64,000 nucleotides of DNA, from the NCBI GenBank assembly GCA_963971425.1, contig OZ020517.1, positions 18,008,904 to 18,072,903 on the forward strand, given 5' to 3'. The translations under genes were made by a program, and so were the position numbers. This document shows, piece after piece, positions 35,286 to 46,644 of this stretch (position 1 is the first letter of the stretch; every line of letters begins with the position of its first letter). The notes under the pieces were generated by a model. That model was not told the DNA's origin. It saw only the letters and a list, made by a program, of their open reading frames with translations, and ran no database searches. The DNA comes from Bryoerythrophyllum caledonicum. Its lineage: Eukaryota; Streptophyta; Bryopsida; Pottiales; Pottiaceae.

Positions 35286-36234
35286 CAGTAGGGTGACATT
35301 CAAATTGGCGTTTGGGCAATTCCAGGGATGGTGTCCCACACTGCTGCCAACTTTGACGCCCTCCACAGGGCTGAAAAATTGTTCTTTTACCCTGAAATTT
35401 TGGGAACAGCATCACCTCTATGTTAAAAACATGCATACCAAATTTCAAGTCGAGAGGACTTATAAAACAAAAGATATTAAAAATTAACCAACATGGGGTA
35501 GCTGTGAGAAAAGTTTCTCAACCGCCAACTTTGACACCATCCCAAGAATTGAGGAAATTTTTTTTGCCCATGGAATTTTTGGAGTGAGAACACCTTTATG
35601 TTGATTACATGTGTGGAAATTTTCAAGTCCAAAAAATGCACAAAAAAAATCACATCCCAAATCTACCAACATGTGTAATTGTGAGAAAAAAAGGGAAAAA
35701 CCATTTTACTACTTCCAACTTTGACACCCTCCCTAGGATTGAGGGTTTGTTATTTCAACATGAAATTTTTGACACATGGTAACCTTTATGTTGATAACAT
35801 GTGGGAAAATTTTCAAGGCCAAAAAATGTATTCAAAAGAAGATATTCAAAATCTACTAACATGGGGGTTAGTTGTGAGAAACGTTTCACAGCTGCCCACT
35901 TTGACACCCTCCCAAGAATTCAAAAACATTTATTTGTCCATGAAATTTTGGGTATGAAGTCACCTTCACGTCAAATACAAGTGTGGAAAATTTCAAAATC
36001 CAAAAGATTTACACAAAAAAACAAATACCAAGTCTACCAACATGTATTGTTGTGACAAACAAAGGGGAAAGTTTACCACTACTTCCAACTTCAACACCCT
36101 TCCTAGGATTGAGTTTTTGTTGATACATAATGAAATTTTGGCCACAAGATCATCTCTATATTGGTAACATATGAGATAGATTTCAAAGCCAAAAGATGTA
36201 TATACAAAAAAAAATTATTCCATATCTACTAACG
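35286..36234 (+). repeat. left inverted arm of the Tc1 element, five about 185-bp subrepeats
   Basis: Within the arm, CCAACTTTGACACCCTCCC-type starts recur at about 35345, 35523, 35714, 35894 and 36084. Each is followed by a CATGAAATTTTGG, an ACCTTTATGTTGATAACATG and an AAATCTACCAACATG segment. Spacing is 177-193 bp with roughly a quarter of positions differing between neighbours. Confidence 0.85.
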
Positions 36235-37236
36235 TGTATGTCCTCCATTAGCATCAATCACCGCTTGTAACCTTGAGGGCATAGAATGACATAGTTGAAG
36301 GAGCTTTGTACCACTAACCAAATTCCACTCTTTTTCAAGAACCACCTTCATCACTTCTAAGTTTCTAGGGCATTCCTTGCCATGTTGCACAACATCTTTT
36401 AGCATCCTCCAGACATTCTCGATTGGATTGAGATCGGGAGAGTTTGCAGGCCAATTGAGCTTTTCGAGTTGGTGGGTTTGTCTCCATTCTTCACATGTTT
36501 TGCTACAATGAACAGGTGTACCATCTTCCATTAGCACTCCTTCTAGAAGTCTACTCAAGAAATGAATCAATTCGCCATCGTAGACCACTTCAACAAAATC
36601 TTTAGCAGAACGTTGAGTTTTTGGCATAAAGACAAGTTGTGACTTTTGTCCTCCAGCAAATGCACCCCAAATCATCAAAGACGTCCGTCGACTTTTAAAA
36701 GTAGGAACTATACAACTTGATGAATAACGCTCATATGCACTTCTCCAAACATGAATTTGCCGAGAACTTTTTCCAATCTCAAAAGTAGATTCATCTGTCC
36801 AAACAATACGCTCTCACTCTTTTGGACTCCATCCATGGTACTTCTGAGCAAAAGCTAACCGTTGAGACGTGTGATGGGATGTCAAGAAAGGTTTTTTGAC
36901 TGCAATTCGATTAAAAATACCACTTTTATGTAATACCCTTTGAATAGTACGTCTACACACTTGAGTACGGCACATATTAGTAATCTCTGAGACCGAGGAA
37001 CGACGATGAGTTTTTGCATAACGCACAATATTATTCACATCTCTCTCACTAAGTTTTTTAGCGTGACTTCCACCGCAAGGTTTGCGCTTATAAGTTCCAT
37101 CTTCTTTAAACGTTTTTACTAACCTCTGAACTGTTCTAACAGAAACTCCAGGAATGGCTGCAATTTGAACTCCTGTATTTCCTCCATCACTCAAATCTAT
37201 AATGCGAGCACGGATTTCATCTGAAATTGCCATCAT
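36229..37236 (-). pseudogene. Tc1-family transposase (DD34E), one in-frame stop
   Basis: Cut-and-paste transposase of 335 codons in one frame. The N-terminal paired-like helix-turn-helix domain has GVQIAAIPGVSVRTVQRLVK (about residues 22-41), followed by a second HTH around SSVSEITNMCRTQVCRRTIQ. The catalytic residues are D148 in WTDES, D238 in MEDGTP and E273 in PDLNPIENVW, with 34 residues between the last two, the Tc1 signature. A TGA at 36814-36816 (SPKE-stop-ERIVWTDES) interrupts the frame where family members have Trp, consistent with TGG to TGA. Everything else looks sound, so death is recent or the copy moves using a relative's enzyme. The frame end abuts the left inverted arm, leaving almost no 3' UTR. 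Confidence 0.88.
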
Positions 37237-37395
37237 AGACTATTTTTTATGATGTTGATACAATACTAAATGCTCTTCAATAAGTAATCAATATAACACT
37301 CAACCTATGGCAATTGGATTATATAATTCAGTAAACACAAAGGACTCAGCTTATGGCATGTGCACTAAATAAATCAATCAACAACATAACACTCA

Positions 37396-37462
37396 CATTG
37401 GCATGTGCATTAGGTGATAACCATGGCATGTGCATTAGATGATAACCATGGCATGTGCATCA
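37396..37462. repeat. tandem GGCATGTGCATTAGATGATAACCAT
   Basis: About 25-bp unit, two and a half copies, inside the Tc1 element between transposase and right arm. Confidence 0.75.
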
Positions 37463-37574
37463 ATTGAGTGAACCAAAAAATACTCTTGGACATACTCATG
37501 CCACATGTGATTCGTCAACATTCAGTAAACTAGTCAACAACACTCAACAAAAAAAAAATATATCCACTCAATAA

Positions 37575-37675
37575 ATCAGCCCATATGTGATATGCCCACT
37601 CAATGGATCAGCCCATATGTGATATGCCCACTCAATGGATCAGCCCATATGTGATTTGTCTACTCAATCAGTCAA
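37575..37675. repeat. 32-bp tandem repeat inside the Tc1 element
   Basis: The unit CAGCCCATATGTGATATGCC followed by CACTCAATGGAT occurs three times, the last copy diverged. Confidence 0.8.
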
Positions 37676-38047
37676 CAACACTCAGCCCATATCTAATATG
37701 TCCACTCAATACCATCTCAACATTCACTCTCAATACCATCTCAACATTCACTCTATTACAAATCACATGACAAAATACACACAACATTTCCTTTACATAG
37801 TGCTCAACAGATATTTGGAGGAGAAAACTCGTCATACGTGCATAATGCACACCAAACCTTATGACAAGTGGATTCTTCTACACAAAACAACTCTGCAATT
37901 CTAGATGTAGATTTCATTGATCTTTTCAAGATGCATTTATGTTTGGTAGCTTAGTCACATGAATAAAATCAATGAAGAGTACGAGGTGTCAAAGATAATT
38001 TGACATTCTCAATATGCCCCTTCAATATAGTTTCTCATTGTTACAAA

Positions 38048-38996
38048 CATTGGTAGATATGGAATAATTTTTTTTTGTATATACATCTTTTGGCTTTGAA
38101 ATCTATCTCATATGTTACCAATATAGAGATGATCTTGTGGCCAAAATTTCATTATGTATCAACAAAAACTCAATCCTAGGAAGGGTGTTGAAGTTGGAAG
38201 TAGTGGTAAACTTTCCCCTTTGTTTGTCACAACAATACATGTTGGTAGACTTGGTATTTGTTTTTTTGTGTAAATCTTTTGGATTTTGAAATTTTCCACA
38301 CTTGTATTTGACGTGAAGGTGACTTCATACCCAAAATTTCATGGACAAATAAATGTTTTTGAATTCTTGGGAGGGTGTCAAAGTGGGCAGCTGTGAAACG
38401 TTTCTCACAACTAACCCCCATGTTAGTAGATTTTGAATATCTTCTTTTGAATACATTTTTTGGCCTTGAAAATTTTCCCACATGTTATCAACATAAAGGT
38501 TACCATGTGTCAAAAATTTCATGTTGAAATAACAAACCCTCAATCCTAGGGAGGGTGTCAAAGTTGGAAGTAGTAAAATGGTTTTTCCCTTTTTTTCTCA
38601 CAATTACACATGTTGGTAGATTTGGGATGTGATTTTTTTTGTGCATTTTTTGGACTTGAAAATTTCCACACATGTAATCAACATAAAGGTGTTCTCACTC
38701 CAAAAATTCCATGGGCAAAAAAAATTTCCTCAATTCTTGGGATGGTGTCAAAGTTGGCGGTTGAGAAACTTTTCTCACAGCTACCCCATGTTGGTTAATT
38801 TTTAATATCTTTTGTTTTATAAGTCCTCTCGACTTGAAATTTGGTATGCATGTTTTTAACATAGAGGTGATGCTGTTCCCAAAATTTCAGGGTAAAAGAA
38901 CAATTTTTCAGCCCTGTGGAGGGCGTCAAAGTTGGCAGCAGTGTGGGACACCATCCCTGGAATTGCCCAAACGCCAATTTGAATGTCACCCTACTG
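38048..38996 (-). repeat. right inverted arm of the Tc1 element
   Basis: Reverse complement of 35286-36234. Differences were seen only at the inner edge (around 38046-38050). Confidence 0.9.
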
Positions 38997-39240
38997 TACA
39001 AAAGATGAATTTTTTTCCCCCGTTGCCCGACAATGTGTGAAAATGTTTGACTTGTAATAAAATGCCTTTTTACACTAAAGACAAGAATTTTTTCTGAAAT
39101 TTTTTAGAAAAGGAAATATTCTTTATATGTGTGAAAAATCTCAATGTCAATAGAAACTTTTGTCAAAAAATTTGGAGGTGCCCGGTGTCCCTAATTTTGG
39201 CTTTAAGTGGTACTAACTTTCAAACCACAAATCCAAAAAA
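38997..39240 (+). repeat. dispersed repeat family B, right part of the interrupted copy
   Basis: Begins after the TA with an A-rich stretch and TTTTTTTCCCCCGTTGCC, matching 13,847 onward, then ACTTTCAAACCAC as at about 13,485. Confidence 0.55.
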
Positions 39241-39929
39241 TAAATAAAAAAAAATGTCCACAAAGCTCTTTTCAGAGGCAATCTAGAATAAAAATGTCAG
39301 AGAAAAATAAAAATTTCCGAATTTTAGGAACTGCCCAAAATCAGAAATCCCCCGAAGGAGACTCTGGTCCTTTAGGGGTTAATGAAAAAATTAATAGGGT
39401 TTCCAATTTCAAATGGGAGAGCGGACACTTCGGGCAACTAAAAAAAGTTTTAATAGGACACTCTATTGAATGTGAGTTTTTCACACATTATCTGGCAAGG
39501 TACCAAAAAAACATCTACTTTTCTAGAAGAAGAAGAAGAACACCGATCTCGGAAGGAGGCCGGCGTGAATAAAGTGTCTGTTCGATCCACTGCTAAGACC
39601 ATGTCCACTACTAAGACCATGACCATTAATTTCTTTAATAGAATTGTGTATGCCATAGCCAACTTTTTCTTTGCACTAGTTTCCCGGACTAACTTGTTCA
39701 GGTGGTTTGAGAGAGTCATCGGTATTATAACTGTATGCCGGGTCAAAATTTGGTGACGTTAAGGTTTGGTAGTTTGGAAGGGGTGGAGGTGTTACAAGGT
39801 AATCTAATGTACTGTTGATGTAGTTTAGTTTTGCCCATTTTTTGCCATGAAAGAATCTCGGCAAACCACAATAGATTCTTATTTTGAATCAACGTAGTTG
39901 ATTTATTATTCATATTTTTTTGTACTTTC

Positions 39930-40200
39930 GTTATTTAGTTTTATAAAAGTTTTGAATCTATGTTTGACGTCTTACAAATTGAATCTTTGATATTTATATG
40001 CAATTATTTTCTAAGTATTATAAAAGTTTTAAAACTATATTTGAAGTCTTAGAGAACTTGTGGTTTTTAATATTTGTTACACTTTCATTTTTTAAGTATT
40101 ATAATTTTTTTAAAACCTAGTGTTTGAAGTCTTAGAAATGTGTTTTTTCATATGTATTGTTCATTCTTTTTTTAAGTATTATAAGTTTGATACCTTGATA
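39930..40200. repeat. about 80-bp AT-rich degenerate tandem repeat
   Basis: TAAGTATTATAAAAGTTTTG, then TGTTTGAAGTCTTAG recurs at about 39932, 40009, 40092 and 40168. Confidence 0.65.
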
Positions 40201-40624
40201 AATGTTATAAATTAATTTCTCATGGCTTATAAGTGTTATTCTCGATATGTGTTATAATTATTTTTTTCCAAAATTTATAAGGGTTATTTTCAATGTGTTA
40301 GACCTCGATAAGTGTTATGCTTTTGGCCGCTCCCAAGGAGTAACATTTAAAGAGGGTCGACTGTAGTGCATGTGGTGGGGCATGTTCGATGACAAAAAAG
40401 TTTTTTGGCAATATGAAAGGCATTTGTTATTAGTTTGGATGGGGTGAAATGGAAGGTTTTGAAGTCCTCATTATTCATGATGTGTGTGTCGTTTGGTAAA
40501 GTAATTTGTTTTAGTTTGAAAATAAGAAATGAGAGGATTTTTTGTAAGAGGTTTTGGGAGAGTTGGGCGTTGAGTGTGTTATGGTTTAGTGTTTCTTGAT
40601 GCCATAATATTTCTAATGATGTTT

Positions 40625-41060
40625 GATAAAGGATCTACTTTTCTACATAAATCTTAGAGATCTTTTCATATTCAAATTTTCATTTTTTCCACAACAATAT
40701 ATGGTGTAAGCCTTCCTATTTAACATTCGGATTATCAATTTAAAACATGTTTACTTCGCAAAAAAATTAAAGCATGAATTGGCAAATTTTGAACCTCAAT
40801 CCTTGCACAACTGATTTGAATATGCTACACTCTTTTGCCTCTAAAAATTGGTGAATAAGGAACTAATATCATGCCTAATATGATGGTAATGGATTTGGAC
40901 CTTGAATAGTGAAAAAAGTTGACACCAAGTGAAGTCATCCGCGCTGATCCACTAAACGTAGGGAATAAAATGAATCATTTGCTTGACTTCAAACACTATA
41001 ATCTATCAATCCGTGCGGTCAAAGTTTATTGCAAATTTTGAGAGTATGTTGCTTAATAAG
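40625..41060 (-). repeat. dispersed repeat family B, inverted copy
   Basis: On the minus strand it reads CGGATTGATAGATTATAGTG, later CACCAATTTTTAGAGG, GTAGCATATTCAAA and AAGATCTCTAAGATTTATG, colinear with 34920-35283 at moderate divergence. With the copy at 34.85 kb it forms a long inverted pair around the Tc1 element. Confidence 0.6.
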
Positions 41061-41724
41061 TCTTAATTGAGATCCTAAGGTCAAAACTAGTAATATTATT
41101 TCTTTTCACATCGTTACAAACTATTTGTCTTTAGTGGAAAATTGCATTTCATTCCTAGTCAAAAAATTTGCACATTGCCACACATTGTCTGGCAAGGAAT
41201 CCCAAAAAACTCTTCTTTCCACCCATCCTCAAACATCGTTCCAATGACAAGGACATGGATCCCAGTGACATGGACAATGAATTCCAATGACGAGGGAGAG
41301 GGAGAGGGAGAGTGAGGAAATTAAATATTATGCTCTTTTAAAAAAAAACACTAATAAAGAAGAAGAGAAGGACGAACTTATTTAGAATATACAAAAGTAC
41401 TTTTTCTATGTTGAATCTAATGAAGGTAGTTCTAGTTATGCACATGACATACATTTCTTTGCAATACAAATTAATGCACCTATGAGATTAATGCACCAAA
41501 AGAAGCCTTTGAATCAATACCTTCTACGCACCAAAGGACACATGATTTTTCACAGAATATGACAGGTAGATATATTCATAACAACGTTGTACACAAAAAA
41601 AAATAGAAAATATCATCTAATGTTTTTCCTAAATATTTAATCGATGTTGAGACTATAGGCCCTCTATTGTTTACTATCCGCATTGAGATTCACTTCCGCA
41701 GCATCTCAAGAATTGCCGCATTAT
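41061..41724. other. no gene seen
   Basis: 3' flank of the RING-H2 ORF. AT-rich, with a short GAGGGA run at 41300-41330. Confidence 0.5.
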
Positions 41725-43854
41725 TTATCTTGGTTGCGACGAGGATGCATCAGTATCGCGCGTTTGGTGACCATGAGAAGCATGAGGCACTTCCATTCCC
41801 CGTCTCTGTAGGTTTCTCTCACGTTCTAGCCAAGCCTTGACTTCTCGGGAAATATCGTTTAATATAACGTCTAGTGCCGCGGCCCTCAGTCGTGCGTGCT
41901 GGTATGTTCTTTCTTCAAGCACATCCTCTTCTGCACTTCGAGCTGCTTGAATATCTTGCACACGCCAATATAATTGGTTGAATCCTGCAGTGGTGAGCGC
42001 CTCTACTCCCCTAGAGTTGTAATGCGGTCCGATTCCCATTCCCGGCAATAACGTCATGCTCTCTCGATCGTAATGCCACCCCATTACGTTGTAGAAAAAC
42101 ATCTTCAAGCCGAAATCCGGTGGTTGATTTGAATACATGCCCTCTGCCGCCTTCATTAAATTCTCTGGATCATTTAATGTGCCAGCTTCTTCATTTGCGG
42201 CAATAAGTTGTGCGGATGAGACGTTGTATCTCCAATTCCACGTGACAGGTTGTCCGACATCAGCGCCAATGTCAAAATCTGGGAAGTCTTCTTGGCGATA
42301 CACCCAATGTCTTGGCATGAAATCCCGAAGGCCAAATTGAAGATACAAGCGGGCATGATAAGGCGATTTGCAAACCGTGCACGTACGCTTTCGTATCATA
42401 TCCTCGATTAGACATTGAGGGTGGTACAAATGACCACATGATCCAAACGTGAAGCACCCTTCTAGGCCCCACGGATTTTGGCAAATGGTACACCGCGATC
42501 CATCATTGGTCTTCTCATCCACGTGGCCCCATATTTTATGGACATCTCTGAGGCCACCAACCGTCTCGTGAATATTCCATCGGTGATCCTCTTCGACAAT
42601 ATGCCCCCAGTCAATGCTACCGTTGGCCTTAAACACTGGTGGATCTATGTCATCCCAATTGCTTGGATACATATCATCTAACGTTGGCCAAGACGTGAGT
42701 AACAATGTTCTCAGCCTACCGTTGGTTGTCCACTCAGTAGAAATCTTTGCCAACTCTGCCTCGTACTGCTTCGCCTTTGTTGAAGCTAACACCGTGCCTA
42801 GCATCATGGTGTCCCGCTCGTTGTGGAGTTTGCTAACATCGCATTGCAATTTAGTAACATCCGCCTCGTATTTCGATTTTTGAATGTTTGCTTCTTGTAA
42901 CTCGATGCGCAAATGGGCCATGTTGGCAACCAAATCGTTCTTCTCTGCTTCCAACGTCAATATTTTCATCGCCGCTTCTTTTGCACGCTCCTCCATCAAC
43001 GCCTTGTACGCAGTAAATTCCGCATTTAATTCTTGGTATCGTTGCAATGTGCCATCTATGATATTGATGCGCTCTATACCATGTCCCACTACCTCGGTTT
43101 GTCCAAGCCCGGGAAGTTCACTTCCACCGCTAATTGGCGTGTTCGACTCCACATCCATTGCATCGGTGTTGAGAATGGCAAGTTCATCATATAACTCTAA
43201 TGGTAAATCCGCCACCTCTCGAGCTCTTGTTGCAGTAGCTCGTCTCTTTGGCAATTCTCGATCCGGTGGCAACGGTTGGTCCGGTGGATCAACCAAGCTA
43301 CTGTTGGTGCGGAACCATTCTGGAACCGGGTTCCTCGGAATTTCAATAATGGGTTGCTTCGCGGAAAGTAGCGGGCCAAGAAACTTCCCAACATTGCCAC
43401 CCGCGGTTATCGGTTGGTGAATTGTTGACCAATCAACCCGCTTGTGCAACACACACTCCGCATACACCATGGCTCCTATCCTCCTCGGAATGCTATTTTT
43501 GGGCCAACGTCCTTGGTGAGAGATGGGGCGTAAAATCTCCAAGAACCTCCACTTCGAATCCACGTCGGTAATGGCATTCCACGAGAGTTGTCTGTTGCGG
43601 CAATGCTCTTTGTGAGATTCCTCCGGGTACCACCGATCGAGATGCGCAAAACCAACAAGATTGAAGGCCTGCTGACATGTCCATGGCTCTGGCACATCTT
43701 CCCATCCATCATACGCCAATAGTTTGGTGTTTCTAAAAATATCCATCTCCATGGACACCCCTTTCTTCGGTTTCTTTGAAGAACCAGCTTCCGCGCTTGG
43801 AGCATTTGGTCTCCTCCGACCCGCATCATCTCCACCACCGCCTTGCATTGCCAT
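41725..43854 (-). CDS. coiled-coil RING-H2 protein, intact 709-aa ORF
   Basis: Uninterrupted, intronless ORF. The start MAMQGGGGDDAGRR is preceded by the A-rich GGAAAGAAATGG context. The N-terminus is basic (RRRPNAPSAEAGSSKKPKKG), a likely nuclear signal. Residues about 20-200 form an unrecognised globular region (AYDGWEDVPEPWTCQQAFNL). About 270-378 is a strong coiled coil (LEAEKNDLVANMAHLRIELQ). About 455-495 is a RING-H2 finger: CTIC, then C-G-H, H-P-Q-C and CTVC, suggesting E3 ubiquitin ligase activity. A conserved C-terminal domain follows (LYLQFGLRDFMPRHWVYRQ to EVKAWLERE). A broken relative sits at 33663-34420, so the family is multi-copy and probably mobile or transposon-borne. I know no characterised protein with this layout. 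Target and pathway are unknown. Confidence 0.75.
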   Translation of the reverse strand: MAMQGGGGDDAGRRRPNAPSAEAGSSKKPKKGVSMEMDIFRNTKLLAYDGWEDVPEPWTCQQAFNLVGFAHLDRWYPEESHKEHCRNRQLSWNAITDVDSKWRFLEILRPISHQGRWPKNSIPRRIGAMVYAECVLHKRVDWSTIHQPITAGGNVGKFLGPLLSAKQPIIEIPRNPVPEWFRTNSSLVDPPDQPLPPDRELPKRRATATRAREVADLPLELYDELAILNTDAMDVESNTPISGGSELPGLGQTEVVGHGIERINIIDGTLQRYQELNAEFTAYKALMEERAKEAAMKILTLEAEKNDLVANMAHLRIELQEANIQKSKYEADVTKLQCDVSKLHNERDTMMLGTVLASTKAKQYEAELAKISTEWTTNGRLRTLLLTSWPTLDDMYPSNWDDIDPPVFKANGSIDWGHIVEEDHRWNIHETVGGLRDVHKIWGHVDEKTNDGSRCTICQNPWGLEGCFTFGSCGHLYHPQCLIEDMIRKRTCTVCKSPYHARLYLQFGLRDFMPRHWVYRQEDFPDFDIGADVGQPVTWNWRYNVSSAQLIAANEEAGTLNDPENLMKAAEGMYSNQPPDFGLKMFFYNVMGWHYDRESMTLLPGMGIGPHYNSRGVEALTTAGFNQLYWRVQDIQAARSAEEDVLEERTYQHARLRAAALDVILNDISREVKAWLERERNLQRRGMEVPHASHGHQTRDTDASSSQPR

Positions 43855-44329
43855 TTCTTTCCTCTAAAATCACCACCACCACGAAATAACGTCAAGTGGC
43901 TATCCTATACTGATTGATTAAGCCGGTAAACTAACTATTCTAATATGAAAATCCTACCTGTAACTAAACTCCCATAAACACCCTAAAACTAACTGCACTT
44001 CAAAATAGTGCTAAAATAACCCCAAGCATGCACTTCAAAATAGTGTTGCGTAGGAGTGCATACAAATGTTTAGAAAAAACAGGCCTTCGACAGATCTCTG
44101 ACGCCTTCGGTACCTGTTCTGTTGCCTTTGAGGACAAATTCCCCCTTGAGGGTATCAATGTCCTCAAAAGGACCACTTTCCCATCTGGAAACCCCGCACA
44201 CCCGCCGTCAACAAGGAGGCAAGTGCGTCAGAGCGCCCGAGAAAGTGGGAAAGAGTAACCTTGTTTTACTTCACCCTCCTTTTTATACCGTAGCCGCGGC
44301 CCACCATCTGCGACCTGTCCACACCGGTC

Positions 44330-44942
44330 CATTCGGCCCATCCGCGGCCCGTCCCAAACCGTACACGCTCCATCCGCCACCCACCCGCTCCCCATCCGCG
44401 CCCCATCCGCTCCCCACCCGCTCCCCACCCGCTCCCCATCCGCCACCCACCCGCTCCCACCCACTCCCCATCCGCGCCGGTTCGCTCCCCACCCGCTCCC
44501 CACCCGCTCCCGTCCGCTGCCCATCCGTGTCTCGTCCGCATCTCCAAGTCCGCTCCCCATCCGCGCCCGTCCGTTGCCCATCCGCTCCCCACCCGCTCCC
44601 CACCCGCTCCCGTCCGCTGCCCATCCGCGTCTCGTCCGCATATCCTAGTCAGCTCCCCATCCGCGCCTTGTCCGCTTCCTAGTTCCCCTCATCCGCCCTC
44701 CATCCGCCCCCCGTTCGCAGCCCATCCGCGCCCATCCAGGCGCATCCGTGCCCCGTTCGCTTCCCCGTCTCCCTCCCATCCGTACCCATCCACTGCCCAT
44801 CTGCTGCCCATCTGCTGCCCATCTGCTGCCCATCTGCTGCCCATCCGCGCCGCATCCGCTTTCGAGTATGCAACCCAGTCCGCTCCCCATCCACTCCCCA
44901 TCCACTCCCATCCGCTCCCGTCCGCTGCCCATCCGCTTCCAC
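44330..44942. repeat. left 11-bp array (CGCTCCCCATC)
   Basis: About 50 imperfect units of CGCTCCCCAYC and CGCTGCCCATC. Long Gly/Trp-rich and Pro/Ser-rich frames on both strands are products of the array. Confidence 0.9.
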
Positions 44943-45077
44943 TTCTAAGTATTTGTGGGCAAGAATAGTTTTGTTTTGGTATGTGCTTGCATTGACAATG
45001 TGTTGCAATTTTAGAAATTGGCAATTCTGAAGATCTCCAAAAACAATTCAAAGCTCGGTGCTTAAAGATTATACGAG

Positions 45078-45270
45078 GATGGAAAATAAGAAATGAAGAC
45101 TGAAAACCCGAATGGTAAAAAGACCGCTTATCCAGTACCTTAGTATGAATAGCATATGTACAGTTTGAATTTTTAACATCTCCCTAAACATACGCAAATA
45201 AAGCTCTTCCATCATAGAAAGATGGCAAATTAGGAAGTAACAAAGTCAACACCGAATGGTTGAGAACAAG
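45078..45270 (+). repeat. about 190-bp direct repeat, copy 1
   Basis: Shares AATAAGAAAT, CCGAATGGTAAAAAGAC, ACATCTCCCTAAACATACGC and AAAGCTCTTCCATCATA-type words in the same order with 46300-46490. Confidence 0.55.
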
Positions 45271-45304
45271 ACTAATTCATTAATCAACAAATATTGTATA
45301 ATCT

Positions 45305-45360
45305 TCTAGGCAATGCACATAGCATGAGAATTGCCGCCGAATACACGAAGGGGTAAATAC
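45305..45360 (-). pseudogene. scrap of a second hAT transposase
   Basis: The word CATAGCATGAGAATTGCCGC and the following GAATACACGAAGGGG match the transposase coding sequence at 48545-48582 with several differences. A diverged copy fragment. Confidence 0.5.
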
Positions 45361-46299
45361 CACCGCCAAGAGCTTGCCGACGAGCACATGAAGTTCCTCA
45401 CACCCCATCAAGGCACCTTAAACATCGTACTCCTCCTCCCCAAACCACATGTGAAATTGTTAATGACTTGAAGAATCCACATATATATATATATTTAACA
45501 AGCAACCATATCTAGGCAGTAATTTTGGCAAACTAATTCCAACTGACTAGGCATGTGCTCAAATTGCTCACGTTCGTTTTGTGACCACCCCCTCTTCACT
45601 ATCTCAATTGTTGAATGCACGAAGCTTTTTTCATCTTCCAATATATTGCCATGATCCAAGAGTCGTGCTCATGTGTGTAAAGGTCTCTAATGCTCTGACT
45701 TCCAAAGCTTCTACCTTTCTAGCTCCATTGTCGGAACATTCGGTTCCTGGTTCAATTATCACCACGTACGATGTATACTCTTAGAAAGTAGAGGGATGAG
45801 GTTGGATTGACAATATGGTGATTTCGGTGTTAATAAAACTGTAAACATGGACATGGAGGTTGCCATGTGGAGCTTGTTCCCATGCGAGATCTTTGAGCAA
45901 GTGCCTGCGTTTGTGACGGTCCCTCACACGTGCAAGGACCGCGTCGTATGCGAGGCCTCGGACCGCCTCATGAAGAAGTTGTTCTTGTTTATTCTTGTAA
46001 TGTTAGCGCATTGAGGATAACATGTCATTACAATAGTTCAAAACAATGGTGCATAAACTCCAGGTCCAAGAATAAAAATCCAAATGGCCAATACAAAGAA
46101 GAACTTGCACAATTTAGGAAAAATAAATTAAAAAAATACATGAAGATCTTGGAGTTTTACATGGAAGTGGGGAGAGGTTTTGTTGGTATTGGTTGGATAG
46201 AGTATGTCAATTTGACAAATGTGTCAAACTCTAACAATTATACAATTTTGAATACCTCCCCAAAAAAATTGAGCTCAAAGCTCATAGGGAATACAAATT

Positions 46300-46490
46300 T
46301 GCAAAAATAAGAAATTAAGAAGGATAATCCGAATGGTTAAAAAGACTAGTTAACCGACATTTTGTATGATTTTTAAAAAAAAACGGGAATTACAAATGTC
46401 TCTAAAAACACACGTAGATAAAGCTTTGTAATCATACAAAGCTGAAAAATAGGAATTAACAATGCAAATCTGAATGGTTAAAACATCTTT
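46300..46490 (+). repeat. about 190-bp direct repeat, copy 2
   Basis: See 45078-45270. It contains CCGAATGGTTAAAAAGAC and TCTCTAAAAACACACGTAG. Confidence 0.55.
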
Positions 46491-46644
46491 GAATCATTAA
46501 AATATACTACCACATAATCTAGCAACATACACCTTAAACATCTATACTAATAAATTGCTAAGAACCATAGCAGATATAAATTAAAAATATTATAAATAGA
46601 CCTCGTCTTACGTGTATTGGGAAATTTAGACATCCCACTAGGAC

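Larger units (their letters stand above)
35286..38996. mobile_element. Tc1-type transposon with about 949-bp terminal inverted repeats
   Basis: The left end CAGTAGGGTGACATTCAAAT is exactly inverted at the right end, and both ends are flanked by TA (35284-35285, 38997-38998), the Tc1/mariner target. The element is 3,711 bp and carries one minus-strand transposase just inside the left arm. The arms (35286-36234 and 38048-38996) are nearly identical: long frames read in one arm are matched residue for residue in the other. Insertion is into a dispersed repeat whose unoccupied relative is at about 13,845. Length and arms are far larger than the usual 1.3-2.4 kb Tc1 element with short TIRs. Confidence 0.9.

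Noticed and set aside
35281-36055. Plus frames in the Tc1 left arm, repeated in the right arm
   Set aside because: Their exact duplication reflects the inverted arms. They lack protein features and shift frame between subrepeats.
44228-45051. Several long Gly/Trp/Met-rich and Pro/Ser-rich frames on both strands
   Set aside because: All are translations of the 11-bp array.
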